Positions 1-7,585 of a stretch of DNA of 18,052 nt are shown in pieces. The stretch is taken from assembly GCA_964507825.1 (NCBI GenBank), contig CAZDQM010000038.1:1-18052 (forward strand), given 5' to 3'. Position 1 is the stretch's first letter. The number at the start of each line of letters is the position of its first letter. The translations under genes were made by a program, and so were the position numbers. The stretch comes from JAWVZS01 sp964507825 (lineage in GTDB: Archaea > Thermoproteota > Nitrososphaeria > Nitrososphaerales > Nitrosopumilaceae). A model generated the notes under the pieces. It was given only the letters and a program-made list of their open reading frames with translations, had not been told where the DNA came from and made no database searches.

Positions 1-2
1 AG

Positions 3-98
3 GATACCATGGCATGGATGGGCAACCTGTTCTCGTGCGTTTCGACATGGAAAAACCGCGGACTCGACTACCTCCAAGAGATTGCAAGGTACGTCTAG
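3..98 (+). CDS. C-terminal tail of an ORF entering from the left, possibly transposase
   Basis: An open frame runs in from before the window and stops at TAG 96-98. The visible 31 residues include the stretch FSCVSTWKNRGLDYLQEIAR. The pattern of a Cys, a basic-Gly-Leu turn and a closing helix loosely resembles the C-terminal end of IS66-type transposases, but the match is from memory and weak. It lies tail to tail with the decayed rve transposase on the other strand. It could equally be the end of an unrelated gene. Confidence 0.25.
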   Translation, partial: DTMAWMGNLFSCVSTWKNRGLDYLQEIARYV

Positions 99-143
99 AC
101 GGCACAAATCAGGTTAACACTTACCCTGAGTGCAATCCCGAAA

Positions 144-1073
144 TTAGTTCGCCTCCCACTTGACATCGTACGCCTCCCCTGGCTGCGCATCTATGACGGT
201 GGTCCACCTGGTGGCATTTTACGTACAAATGCTTTGGCGGGTGCCTCCAGGGGGTTCCGTAAAGCGACATGTGGGGCCGGACGTGGTTCCACCAATGCAC
301 AAGCTCAATGTATGTCTGAAAACCACTTTTGCTTGCGTTGTATCTCCACATGGAATCGCTTCAGCTTGCCGTTTGTCTGGGGGCGGCTGACGCGTGCAAG
401 TATGTGTCTTATCTCCCACCTGACTAGCTCCTGCTCAAACTCGGATGCCCCCTTTTTCTTATGCTCGGACCCGCCGGCATGGAACCGACTGCCACGGTCA
501 GTCAGGATTGACGCCGGCCTGCCGCGCTTCTTCATGGCAGCGTGCAGCACCTCTATTGCGTGCCTGCACGTGGCATCGGCAAACACGCCATATCCGGTTA
601 TGAGCCGTGAGGTATCGTCCTGATATGCCATGGGCCACCTGCCATCATCCGGGAGTTTATAGTCGGTGTACCGCAAAGAGCTGGAGTGCGTGCGTTCATA
701 TCGCACCCACTTGCGCCTGCGCGGCTTTTTTGGCTGTCTTGCGGCCATCCCCCCGTCCCTCGTTATCCTGTGTATGGCATTGTGATGTGTATGGATCCCG
801 CGCAGGTCCGGCGCCTTCTAGATTCCCACGGCGCCTGTTCGGTATTGTCCAAAGCATCCTGATACCAGCGTGCGCATCCTGTCGGTGATGGCCGTCGACG
901 GCCTGCCGGGCTCCCCGAGAGCCGGAATCTTTCCTGTAGCGGGATGCCCGGCATACGACTTTTGGATCCATCGCCCGCACACCTTCATCTCCAGTGCTAT
1001 CTCGCCCGTACTTCTGCTCAAGTTCCTTCTGCCGTATGATGTATTTCACCTTGATGGGATCAAGCTCTGCCAT
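144..1073 (-). pseudogene. Frameshifted rve-type (IS481/IS3-like) transposase remnant
   Basis: Three minus-strand frames join into one decayed DDE transposase. The N-terminal part starts at 1073 (MAELDPIKVKYIIRQKE), shifts frame near 1005 into a helix-turn-helix segment containing GRWIQKSYAGHP, and shifts again into the integrase core at 748-305. The core keeps the first two catalytic acids (AYQDDTSRL and ILTDRGSRF). The position where ERF is expected reads NGKLKRFH, so the third acid appears changed to Lys. A one-base shift at about 307 moves the frame to VHWWNHVRPHMSL, and another shift leads to a probable original stop at 144-146. At least three shifts plus the lost Glu make it inactive. 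I did not find convincing terminal repeats. IS481 versus IS3 cannot be settled by eye. Confidence 0.8.
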
Positions 1074-1185
1074 GATCCTGTGCTGCCTTCCCCTATTCCA
1101 AACGTGTCGTTTGCCAAGCTTACGTCTTAAATAGCGAACTGATTTCAGGACAAGAGATCAAAAATTTTAGGCGTAAAAGTTCAAG

Positions 1186-1193
1186 TTATATAA
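1186..1193 (+). promoter_or_regulatory. TATA box of the livG-livF pair
   Basis: The octamer TTATATAA lies in an AT-rich stretch between the transposase remnant and livG. A start about 26 bases downstream would fall near 1215 and give a leader of roughly 25 bases before the ATG at 1240. No Shine-Dalgarno sequence is obvious. An ATG at 1221 is out of frame with livG. Confidence 0.6.
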
Positions 1194-1239
1194 CATACTT
1201 TGTATCAACATTTAATTTCCATGCGTTCAACTAAACCGC

Positions 1240-1992
1240 ATGAGCATACTGTCCGTCTCCGGCGTCGGCAAGCACTTTGGTGGGCATGTAGTGCTTGAAA
1301 ATATAGACATGGAAATAGAGGCAGGCAAGATATACCAACTAATAGGACCAAATGGTTGCGGCAAGACCACACTAATTAATGTCATATCTGGTTTACTGAG
1401 TCCTGATGGAGGCAAGGTAATCTTTGATGGAAAAGACATTACACACATGGGACTCTTTGACACATTCAAAACCGGACTGGTACGTACCTGGCAGATACCA
1501 CAGCCATTCGTGAATTTGACTACCATGGAGAACTTTTTGGTCTCATCTGATGTAAACTCTGGAGAGTCTTTTCTTGGAGCTCTAAAGCAGGGGTGGAGAA
1601 AGGATGAAAAAAAGATAATTGATGGCGCCTCCCAAGTCATGGAGATGGTGAGTCTCTTAGACAAGAGACACGTCCAAAGTCAGCATCTTAGTGGCGGGCA
1701 GCAAAAACTGCTGGAGCTTGGACGAGCAATGATGTCTGATGCTAAAATGATACTGATGGATGAGCCCATCGCGGGTGTGAATCCCACCCTGGCTCACGAG
1801 ATATTTGAAAAGATCTCGCAGATATGCCAAGATCAAAAGATCACATTTCTAATTATCGAGCACCGACTAGACATATCACTCCAATATGTGGAGCATGTAT
1901 TTGTCATGAATCGTGGGGAGATAATTGTAGAGGGTGACCCCGATAGTGTGGTAAAGCACCCCAAAGTGGTGGAGACTTATCTGGGTGAGTAG
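1240..1992 (+). CDS. livG: ABC transporter ATPase, LivG type
   Basis: A 250-residue nucleotide-binding subunit that would hydrolyse ATP on the inner face of the membrane to drive uptake of branched-chain amino acids or related small solutes (urea and amides in some relatives). All ABC motifs are present in order: Walker A GPNGCGKTT (36-44), Q-loop region TWQIPQPF (83-90), signature LSGGQQ (150-155), Walker B ILMDEP with Glu175, and switch His208 in IIEHR. The motif IAGVNP after Walker B and the closing HPKVVETYLGE are typical of LivG. Length is normal. It is followed with no gap by livF (TAG then ATG), so the two are almost certainly co-transcribed. Missing from the window are the permeases LivH and LivM and the binding protein; upstream there is only transposon debris. 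The actual substrate cannot be told from the ATPases alone. Confidence 0.92.
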   Translation: MSILSVSGVGKHFGGHVVLENIDMEIEAGKIYQLIGPNGCGKTTLINVISGLLSPDGGKVIFDGKDITHMGLFDTFKTGLVRTWQIPQPFVNLTTMENFLVSSDVNSGESFLGALKQGWRKDEKKIIDGASQVMEMVSLLDKRHVQSQHLSGGQQKLLELGRAMMSDAKMILMDEPIAGVNPTLAHEIFEKISQICQDQKITFLIIEHRLDISLQYVEHVFVMNRGEIIVEGDPDSVVKHPKVVETYLGE

Positions 1993-2709
1993 ATGGATTC
2001 GATGGTCCAAGTCAGCGAGCTTGCAGCAGGATACTCAAACAGTCACATACTATTTGGTGTGGACTTTGAGGCAAAAGAAAATGCCATAACTGTGATTGTG
2101 GGGCCCAATGGCAGCGGCAAGAGCACACTACTCAAAAGTATATTTGGTTTGTGTACCGTATATTCGGGCCAGATAAATTTCCGTACCAAATCCCTTGTTG
2201 GTCTGGTTCCGCATGAGGTGGCACGAGAAAAGATTGCATATCTGCCCCAAGTAAATAATGTATTTGCAAATCTTACCATCAGGGAGAACCTCATCATGGC
2301 AGGTTACCTGATAGATTCAGCTGAGCTTGCAAAAAGGATACCAGATATCTTTGAGACGTTTCCCGCACTAAAAAAACATGAAAAATCTAAAGCATCAACT
2401 CTTAGTGGGGGGCAGCGACAGATGCTTGCCATGGCAATGGCACTGCTTCGGAGCCCCACACTGATGCTGTTTGATGAGCCTACTGCAAGTCTGTCACCCA
2501 AGCTTGCGGCAGAAGTAGTCGACAAGATAAAGCAGCTTCGGGACGAGTTTGGAATTACTGTAATTTTGGTGGAGCAGAATGTAAAGCGCGCACTCAAGTT
2601 CAGTGATTATGTGTATCTGCTTGCAGGCGGCAAGAACGTATTTGATGGTACGCCGGACGAGCTACTGGCGCATCCAGAGCTTGGTAGATTGTATCTGGGC
2701 GTCACTTAG
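1993..2709 (+). CDS. livF: ABC transporter ATPase, LivF type
   Basis: A 238-residue partner ATPase that would pair with LivG as the second nucleotide-binding subunit. Walker A is GPNGSGKST (37-45), the Q-loop is YLPQ with Gln86, the signature is LSGGQ (137-141), and Walker B is LMLFDEP (157-163). The usual switch His is replaced in ILVEQN; this is normal for the LivF family and not a defect. The closing HPELGRLYLG is also typical. The start is the ATG directly after the livG stop; a second ATG three codons on (Met4) is possible. Its 3' end is overlapped on the other strand by a Doc-like toxin remnant. No permease gene follows. Confidence 0.92.
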   Translation: MDSMVQVSELAAGYSNSHILFGVDFEAKENAITVIVGPNGSGKSTLLKSIFGLCTVYSGQINFRTKSLVGLVPHEVAREKIAYLPQVNNVFANLTIRENLIMAGYLIDSAELAKRIPDIFETFPALKKHEKSKASTLSGGQRQMLAMAMALLRSPTLMLFDEPTASLSPKLAAEVVDKIKQLRDEFGITVILVEQNVKRALKFSDYVYLLAGGKNVFDGTPDELLAHPELGRLYLGVT

Positions 2710-2890
2710 TGTGTGGCTTTTTGTTATGGTCTCTTAGGATTGCCGCCTTTTGATATGTCTCGGGATATTGATCATAACCGTATGTGGACAATCTGGGTTT
2801 TTCTAAGGCAAATTCAAGCCGTCCCCCATTCACAATTACATTATCCGTGTGATGACACATGTTTATCTTTTTTATGATCTCCTATATGTC
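2702..2890 (-). pseudogene. Truncated Doc/Fic-like toxin remnant
   Basis: A minus-strand frame with no ORF-sized extent reads NVIVNGGRLEFALEKPRL followed by YGYDQYPETYQKAAIL. This matches the pattern of Doc (death-on-curing, Fic fold) proteins, where GGR...(L)..A...P....G...YP...KAA precedes the catalytic HPFxDGNKR loop. After a one-base shift the next frame reads ETITKSHTLSDA: the catalytic His seems kept, but the GNKR half is absent and the homology stops at the end of livF. An in-frame TAG lies just upstream, and the first part of the gene (to about 2960) is scrambled. Doc proteins phosphorylate EF-Tu in bacteria; this copy cannot be functional. The identification is from remembered family pattern, not a search. 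Confidence 0.55.
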
Positions 2891-3053
2891 TGAAAGATTG
2901 GGTTATGTCATTGTAACAGATCGACTTTATGAGGTAGACCAAATGAGATATAATTGTCAGGATTGTTGGTTCAAGCAAAATAGATGGACACAACGATATC
3001 ACATGAACCAATAACTTCACATGTTTTTGTGGATATGTGCGGTTTGTAGATAT

Positions 3054-4400
3054 CTATGCGGCCGCGAGTGGCATTTTTAACACGGGCACCCGCTTTTCAG
3101 GCATCGACATGCTCCTGACTTTGCCATCAGGATAATCCTTGATGGTCTTGACGGGGTTTACGCCGTATACTTTACATGGGGCATGGACGCTTGACATTAC
3201 CCCGGTAGAGCGAATGCCGTTTTCAGATCTGCTGCCGCAGCTGTTCTTGCGCGCCGCAGCTATTGGGCGTGTTGCCCTTTAATTATAGTTGTTGTGATGT
3301 CTTATCATTTTCTCTGATACATGTGAACAGATGCGAGCCTTCCCTATTCAATCGTTTGGCGTACCGCGTGCAGTCCTTGTCATCATATGATATGGATATG
3401 TGCACATTTAATTTAGATTCTAATTGGTCCGCAAGACGTGTCATCGGGGTTCCCGTGTACATTGTAATGACGGTAATTGGGATGCTGTACAGTTCTGCCC
3501 AGAATGCTGCAAACTCTGTACTCTTGTTCATTTTTTTAGTGGGTATGGATCCCTGTAATGGTGTGGGGTGTACCTGGTGTTTTACGCCCACATTATTTCA
3601 TGCATGCCAAGAGTCAGTGCATAACATTCCTTCAAAATCTTGCAGAACATATTCTGCAACCATGCTTCTACGAAAAGGCGACAAACGACATGCCATGATG
3701 TCTTTTGTGGCAAACACCCACATGCCCAATATCGCATACCGTCAAGGTACCGGCCGGTCTCGTCACCATGAACTAGTCGAGATATGATCAGATCTGCAAG
3801 CAACTCATCATATACGGGCTCAAAGAGCTTGGCGACTATTATGGTGGATGAGTTGATGAATCTGCCATGTAGCATGTGTATGATGGATTGAATCTTGTCA
3901 AAGGATGATACAATTTGCCCGAGTATCATCTTTGACGTCATGTCAGTTCCAGAATGCTCGTTTAACGATATGTGTGAAATAGGCGCGCCATATTACAAAT
4001 GGCATGTCTTGCAGTATAGTCACTTGACATCCCACTTTGTGACTGCCCATTTGCCATCCCTTGCATCCTCTGCGGTTCTTTCGTATTTATTGAATGACTC
4101 TGGAAGTAGGCCGCAGCATCCGGGACGGTATTTTATGTCGACAATAACATGCTCTGTTGTGCGGCAAATTAGCCGACATGTCACCGGGCCTTGTCGGCTG
4201 TAGTTAGTTCAGATTTTATAGTCCTTCAACTATTTTACATTGTAGCTTCTGGGATTTCTTTGAGTTGCGTGCTTTGTTGCCTCTAGTTGTAGCAATTCTG
4301 TTTCCAACCGTTTATTTTTTGTCCTTCTGCTCACTCACATTGTCCTTCTGCTCAATTCTTTTGTTGAAGAATGTCGTAATCTTTGTAACATCAGGATTGT
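3054..4400 (-). pseudogene. Decayed IS66-type transposase (TnpC-like)
   Basis: Several minus-strand frames line up in order as one IS66-family DDE transposase. From its N-terminus: a coiled segment (TTFFNKRIEQKDNVSEQKD, near 4330-4390), a segment ICRTTEHVIVDIKYRPG near 4150, the core with VHGDETGRYLDGMRYW inside 3582-3941, the tail of the core with KYAKRL-like DCTRYAKRLNREGSHLFT in 3283-3591, and the C-terminal block RATRPIAAARKNSCGSRSE ending in MPEKRVPVLKMPLAAA at stop 3056-3054. These blocks follow the family order: zinc-ribbon-like N-part, HxDET motif, KYAKRL, and NN.AER/RK..G. At least four frame changes and several stops break it. The N-terminal limit is approximate. I could not identify its terminal repeats. 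Confidence 0.82.
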
Positions 4401-4720
4401 CCAATCTATATCTGTGTTCTCAACTATGTATTATTTTATATCTGCTGATCCTTATGCGTTCTTATTTCCGTATACAAGTGACTTTCACAGGTGCGAGCTG
4501 TTACCTTTTTTGTAATTACTACGCATAATGAATACATGAAAATAGATCAGAAGAATGGTAACACTGCCCATGAAAAACCTCCCAGGCGAGTGATTGCCTG
4601 TCGTGAACACCACTGTACCGTGCTGTGTTTGGCAGTTTTTCGGTTCCTACAATCTGCTGAAAAAGCCGGAAGTTGCCGCAATTTTAGGTACAAAGGCACA
4701 CCACAATTCAAATTATATTG
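4401..4720. other. Spacer, no supported gene
   Basis: AT-rich sequence between the IS66 remnant and the promoter of the 4751 gene. A plus-strand ORF from 4491 to 4754 runs through it and into the start of that gene, but it has no recognisable motif, a biased Cys/His content, and no own promoter, so I treat it as chance. The far end of the IS66 element should lie here, but no clear inverted repeat was seen. Confidence 0.4.
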
Positions 4721-4728
4721 TTATATAA
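4721..4728 (+). promoter_or_regulatory. TATA box, leaderless start for the 4751 gene
   Basis: TTATATAA is centred 26 bases before the ATG at 4751, which is the standard archaeal distance from TATA to transcription start. The mRNA would begin at or within a base or two of the start codon. This spacing is the best support that the short ORF at 4751 is a real gene. Confidence 0.65.
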
Positions 4729-4750
4729 TAAATACCGATAATCAACCGCA

Positions 4751-5125
4751 ATGAATGCGCGAAACACAAAAACAATCTTGCTTGCTTTTTTTGTGGCCGC
4801 ACTGATTGTATCACTTAGTGGAGCAAACATTGTTTTTGGTGAATTCTCAGAAGCTGGGACACAAGCGCTAGATACAACTGTCACATATATTCAATCATTG
4901 ATCGAAAAAAAGTCAACGCCGGAATCAGTGGGGCAAAAAATGTACGATGTTATGAACAAATCGATCTACTGGTTAGTAAAAGACTATGATGTTGAAATCG
5001 CAAAGATGGGCAACCCCCTGCAACCTAATATACATCAGATGAATGCCACCACAGCAGCTACTGATGATCTAATCAAAAAAATGGAACAATACAAGCAGTG
5101 CGGGTGTATCGTTCCTCCTCTCTAG
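4751..5125 (+). CDS. Small exported or membrane-anchored protein, function unknown
   Basis: A 124-residue protein that I do not recognise. Residues 1-7 are short and basic-polar, 8-30 form one hydrophobic segment (ILLAFFVAALIVSLSG), and the sequence then becomes polar, as in a signal peptide or a single N-terminal anchor. The rest is helical in character, with the stretch QSLIEKKSTPESVGQKMYDV and a small CGC motif near the C-terminus (YKQCGCIVPP). A perfect leaderless promoter precedes it. After the TAG at 5123-5125 the same frame stays open for another 41 codons, with a very basic ending (RYKIAHQRNRKRIRTIEE), to a second stop at about 5249. This could mean a premature stop or chance. It stands alone between mobile-element debris. 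Confidence 0.6.
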   Translation: MNARNTKTILLAFFVAALIVSLSGANIVFGEFSEAGTQALDTTVTYIQSLIEKKSTPESVGQKMYDVMNKSIYWLVKDYDVEIAKMGNPLQPNIHQMNATTAATDDLIKKMEQYKQCGCIVPPL

Positions 5126-5324
5126 GTTGTGGCACCGGGCTCCGTTGGGAGTGCAAACACCGTCCGCATTTGGCGGAACAACACCCGCATCAGGTACAAG
5201 ATAGCACACCAGCGCAATAGGAAAAGAATCCGGACTATTGAAGAGTAGATGTGACTCTCAATTAGCCATATTTCATTAAACATATCCCAAAAGATCCAAA
5301 TAGCATGCCAGCTAAGCATGTTTC

Positions 5325-5462
5325 ATGTCTGTGTATGAAAGATTAGCAAAAAATCCCGCACTATTCCAGTCCCTTGTGGGTATTTCCGTCGAGGAATGTG
5401 ATGTCTATATTATGAAAAGCAGCTCGATCTCCAACAACAGATTAAATTCCATTTACTCTTGA
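5325..5462 (+). pseudogene. N-terminal fragment of a transposase-like protein (IS5/DDE_Tnp_4 type?)
   Basis: A 45-codon ORF beginning MSVYERLAKNPALFQSLVG and continuing with ISVEECDVY. The phrase FxxLxGxSxEExD is characteristic of the N-terminal helix-turn-helix of IS5-group (DDE_Tnp_4) transposases. A second open stretch in another plus frame (about 5404-5573, with EKQLDLQQQIKFHLLLNL) could be the shifted continuation, but it does not reach a DDE core. Nothing after it looks like the rest of the gene. Short length makes this tentative. Confidence 0.35.
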
Positions 5463-5785
5463 ACCTGCATGCTGATAGGCACAAGTTGGACACTAAAGTT
5501 CGAGTCAAGAACGACTCGCGAAATACAGTAGTGGGCCCAAAGGGGCCCGACACGGCAGCTGGAGCGGGCCAATAATGACGGCAGAAAGCGATTGGAACGC
5601 TTCCAATATTCCATCCACCTATTTTTTTACCAATTTTTGAGGTGCAGCTCGGGAGTGGGCGCATACATCCAAATGTTGATTGGGATATGGAGCGGGCCGG
5701 GCATGGATGCATGCATACTGAGGCCTAGTTGTGAGTGCCATTAAACCGTGACGCCCAGCCTTCACCATCTCCTGCCCCGCAAGAT
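5463..5785. other. Spacer with short palindromes
   Basis: No gene is supported apart from the end of the scrap described at 5325. It contains a GGGCCC...GGGCCC repeat with a three- to four-base spacer near 5535-5552 and the palindrome TTGGAACGCTTCCAA near 5592. A minus-strand ORF (5712-5410) has no recognisable features and is Cys/Ser/Trp-rich like a shadow frame. Confidence 0.4.
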
Positions 5786-5801
5786 ATTCCTTTCAAGGAA
5801 T
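5786..5801. promoter_or_regulatory. Palindrome upstream of the endonuclease promoter, possible operator
   Basis: ATTCCTTTCAAGGAAT has 7-base arms and a 2-base centre and ends about 25 bases before the TATA box at 5827. Its placement suits a regulator binding site or a hairpin. No binding protein can be assigned from the sequence. Confidence 0.3.
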
Positions 5802-5826
5802 AGTTCTGTGAAGTTGATAAGACGGG

Positions 5827-5834
5827 CTTAAATA
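5827..5834 (+). promoter_or_regulatory. TATA box before the 5856 ORF and endonuclease
   Basis: CTTAAATA is centred about 25 bases before the overlapping ATG (5854) and GTG (5856). Only the GTG frame stays open. The spacing predicts a leaderless transcript starting at 5854-5856, which means the transcription unit begins 240 bases ahead of the endonuclease frame at 6096. Confidence 0.5.
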
Positions 5835-5855
5835 CGCGCAAGTCACTGCTAAAAT

Positions 5856-6095
5856 GTGCGATTCCATCTCCAGACAACTCCTTTTGAGAACAAGCTGGGA
5901 ATGATCCGTGCTGGAAAGCACAATCCGTTCTCCAACTCTCTCGGAGATCGATTAAACATGATGGTACAAAGGGAGCGTGTGGCCCCCAGACGTATGGCGA
6001 GACATGGGATCTGGACTGATTCCATTGCCATAAGGCAGTTTGAGTCGGGGGAAGACGGTGGCCTTCGGGATAAATGGCAGGATGGTGCTTGTTGA
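5856..6095 (+). pseudogene. Upstream half of the endonuclease frame, cut off by one TGA
   Basis: GTG-initiated, 79 codons, ending at TGA 6093-6095. It is in exactly the same frame as the endonuclease that follows at 6096 with no intervening base. The sequence (KHNPFSNSLGDRLNMMVQRE, then RRMARHGIWTDS and GLRDKWQDG) reads like ordinary protein and is not a shadow of anything on the other strand. A leaderless promoter sits at its start and not before 6096. I infer that the original endonuclease was about 290 residues and a single nonsense change split it. The alternative is a genuine small ORF coupled to the endonuclease by the adjacent TGA-GTG. Confidence 0.45.
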
Positions 6096-6734
6096 GTGAA
6101 TGTTGACTGCATATTCCGCAACGTAGATGCGATAAACAAAGTCGGCATGAAGCTGCCTATGCTGTTTGCGATAGCCGAGGCCGAATCCAAGCGGGGCGGC
6201 AGGACGGGTATGGAAGTAGGAGTAACGCGGGAGCGCATACTTGTCTCTATGCTCCGACACTACTTTGGAAGGGATTCCGTGGAGACGGACATACCGACGA
6301 CCGAGCCGGAGGCAGACGCCGTTGTGTCGGAGCAGCGCGTGTCAATCAAGACCGTAACGCAGCAAGGAATCCAGTTTTCAGGCGCCAACGTCAAGATCGT
6401 CTGGACAGTGGACTCGGAAAGCCTTGATGCATTCGTCAGGTCGTACTCCCCCTCTGCTGACATCCTGCTCTCCTGCATAGCGTGGGGGCACAGGAACCGT
6501 GGACTGTTCCACATACCGCTTTCGGCGCAGCTCCAGGTACAGGCAGAGCTTGGAAACGACCGCTACATAAAGAGACACAGGCCGGGAACCAACCCAAGGG
6601 GTGCGGAGTACTCAAAGGCGGCAATGCTCGGCCTGGTTGACCACCGCGATACCTCGTCAATGGAGATACAGTGGATCAGGCCTACCGAAACCATCGACAT
6701 TTACGAGCGGTGGGACAGTTACTGGAACGCCTGA
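6096..6734 (+). CDS. Candidate type II restriction endonuclease (ThaI-like?)
   Basis: A 212-residue frame starting at GTG directly after a TGA; Met18 (6147) is another possible start. Conserved-looking blocks are FAIAEAESKRGGRTG (24-38), GVTRERILV, DIPTTEPEADAVV (65-77), VSIKT (82-86), ILLSCIAWG, GTNPRGAEYSKAAM (164-177) and YERWDSYW at the end. An acidic residue at Asp74 followed by SIK with Lys85 could be a PD-(D/E)xK site with Ser in place of the usual Glu. The blocks remind me of the archaeal ThaI family (CGCG), but this is memory only. Its 3' end overlaps the convergent methyltransferase by 16 bases, the classic arrangement for a restriction gene and its protective partner. If the N-terminal half at 5856-6095 is needed, this copy may be inactive. 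Confidence 0.6.
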   Translation: MNVDCIFRNVDAINKVGMKLPMLFAIAEAESKRGGRTGMEVGVTRERILVSMLRHYFGRDSVETDIPTTEPEADAVVSEQRVSIKTVTQQGIQFSGANVKIVWTVDSESLDAFVRSYSPSADILLSCIAWGHRNRGLFHIPLSAQLQVQAELGNDRYIKRHRPGTNPRGAEYSKAAMLGLVDHRDTSSMEIQWIRPTETIDIYERWDSYWNA

Positions 6735-7585
6735 AGCGTGGACAGCCTATTCTTGGCTATCTTGACGTATTCCTTGCTGGAATCTACCAGCAGGTAGCGG
6801 CGGGAAGACTCGACTGCCGCAACTCCGGTACTGCCGGAGCCGCAGAACGGGTCAAACACCACGTCGCCCTCGAACGTATAGAGTTGGATGCAGCGTCTGG
6901 GAAGCTCCACCGGGAAAGGCGCCGGATGGCCGACCTTCTTGGCGCTCTCCGGCCCGAACTTCCATACGCTCTTGGTGCACTCAAGGAACTGATCCTTCGT
7001 TATGGTGGAGTTGCCCTTGCCTCTCCCAAAGCGGCCCTTGTTGAAGATCAGTATGTATTCGTGTGTGTCCCTGAGCGTCGGGTTTGACGCAGAGCACCAG
7101 CTTCCCCACGCCGTGGACGAGCCGGCGCCTGCCCCCTTCTCCCATATCACCTCGCCCCTCATGTTGAAACCGTTGCCAAGCATCGATTGTATGATCATGG
7201 CATGGTACGGAACGTATGGCTTTCTGCCGACGTTTGCTATGTTTATGCAGGCGCGGCCGCCATCCACAAGGAGGCGATATGTCTCGGCGAACACATCGTC
7301 AAGCATGGCCATATATTCATCAGCCATGAGGTCCTCGTCGTAATCCTTCCCCACGTTGTAGGGTGGGGAGGTAACCATGAGGTGCACGCTAGAGTCGGGG
7401 ATCTTGGCAAGCTTTCTGCTGTCCGCGCACAGGACTGTGTTGGCGAATCTGCCAATGTCGTTCTCGGGCTGCTCCTCGGAATTGGTGTCCATGTTGCCAA
7501 ACATGCGTCTAGAATAGAACTTGCTGGAGTCATAGCCCACCCTGCTAGTGGTGCCGAAGCTGCTCATGGATGCCAACTTACACAT
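6719..7585 (-). CDS. Beta-class DNA methyltransferase (N4-cytosine or N6-adenine)
   Basis: A 288-residue site-specific methyltransferase that transfers a methyl group from S-adenosylmethionine to an exocyclic amino group in DNA. The catalytic motif IV VTSPPYNVGKDYD is at 71-83, and the cofactor motif I FDPFCGSGSTGVAA is at 244-257; this permuted order (IV before I) defines the beta class. TSPPY is the form most often seen in N4-cytosine enzymes. The middle part (WEKGAG, WGSW, NPTLRDTHEYILIFNKG) is typical and holds the target recognition segment. The start is uncertain: Met7 at 7567 fits a spacing of ten bases after the AbrB-like frame's end, while the ATG at 7585 overlaps that frame. A TATA-like TTATAAC on the minus strand lies at about 7605-7600. 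Converging on the endonuclease at 6096, it should protect the same site. Confidence 0.92.
   Translation of the reverse strand: MCKLASMSSFGTTSRVGYDSSKFYSRRMFGNMDTNSEEQPENDIGRFANTVLCADSRKLAKIPDSSVHLMVTSPPYNVGKDYDEDLMADEYMAMLDDVFAETYRLLVDGGRACINIANVGRKPYVPYHAMIIQSMLGNGFNMRGEVIWEKGAGAGSSTAWGSWCSASNPTLRDTHEYILIFNKGRFGRGKGNSTITKDQFLECTKSVWKFGPESAKKVGHPAPFPVELPRRCIQLYTFEGDVVFDPFCGSGSTGVAAVESSRRYLLVDSSKEYVKIAKNRLSTLQAFQ

Noticed and set aside
2710..2730. A T-rich stretch after livF as a terminator
   Set aside because: The run is only five T residues and the segment is better explained as the end of the antisense Doc-like remnant.
3263..3787. A 174-residue plus-strand ORF
   Set aside because: It lies opposite the IS66 transposase remnant, whose minus-strand segments explain the region.
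5849..6260. Minus-strand ORFs of 129 and 102 residues opposite the endonuclease start
   Set aside because: They lack motifs and promoters, while the plus strand has a leaderless promoter and a better protein-like frame.
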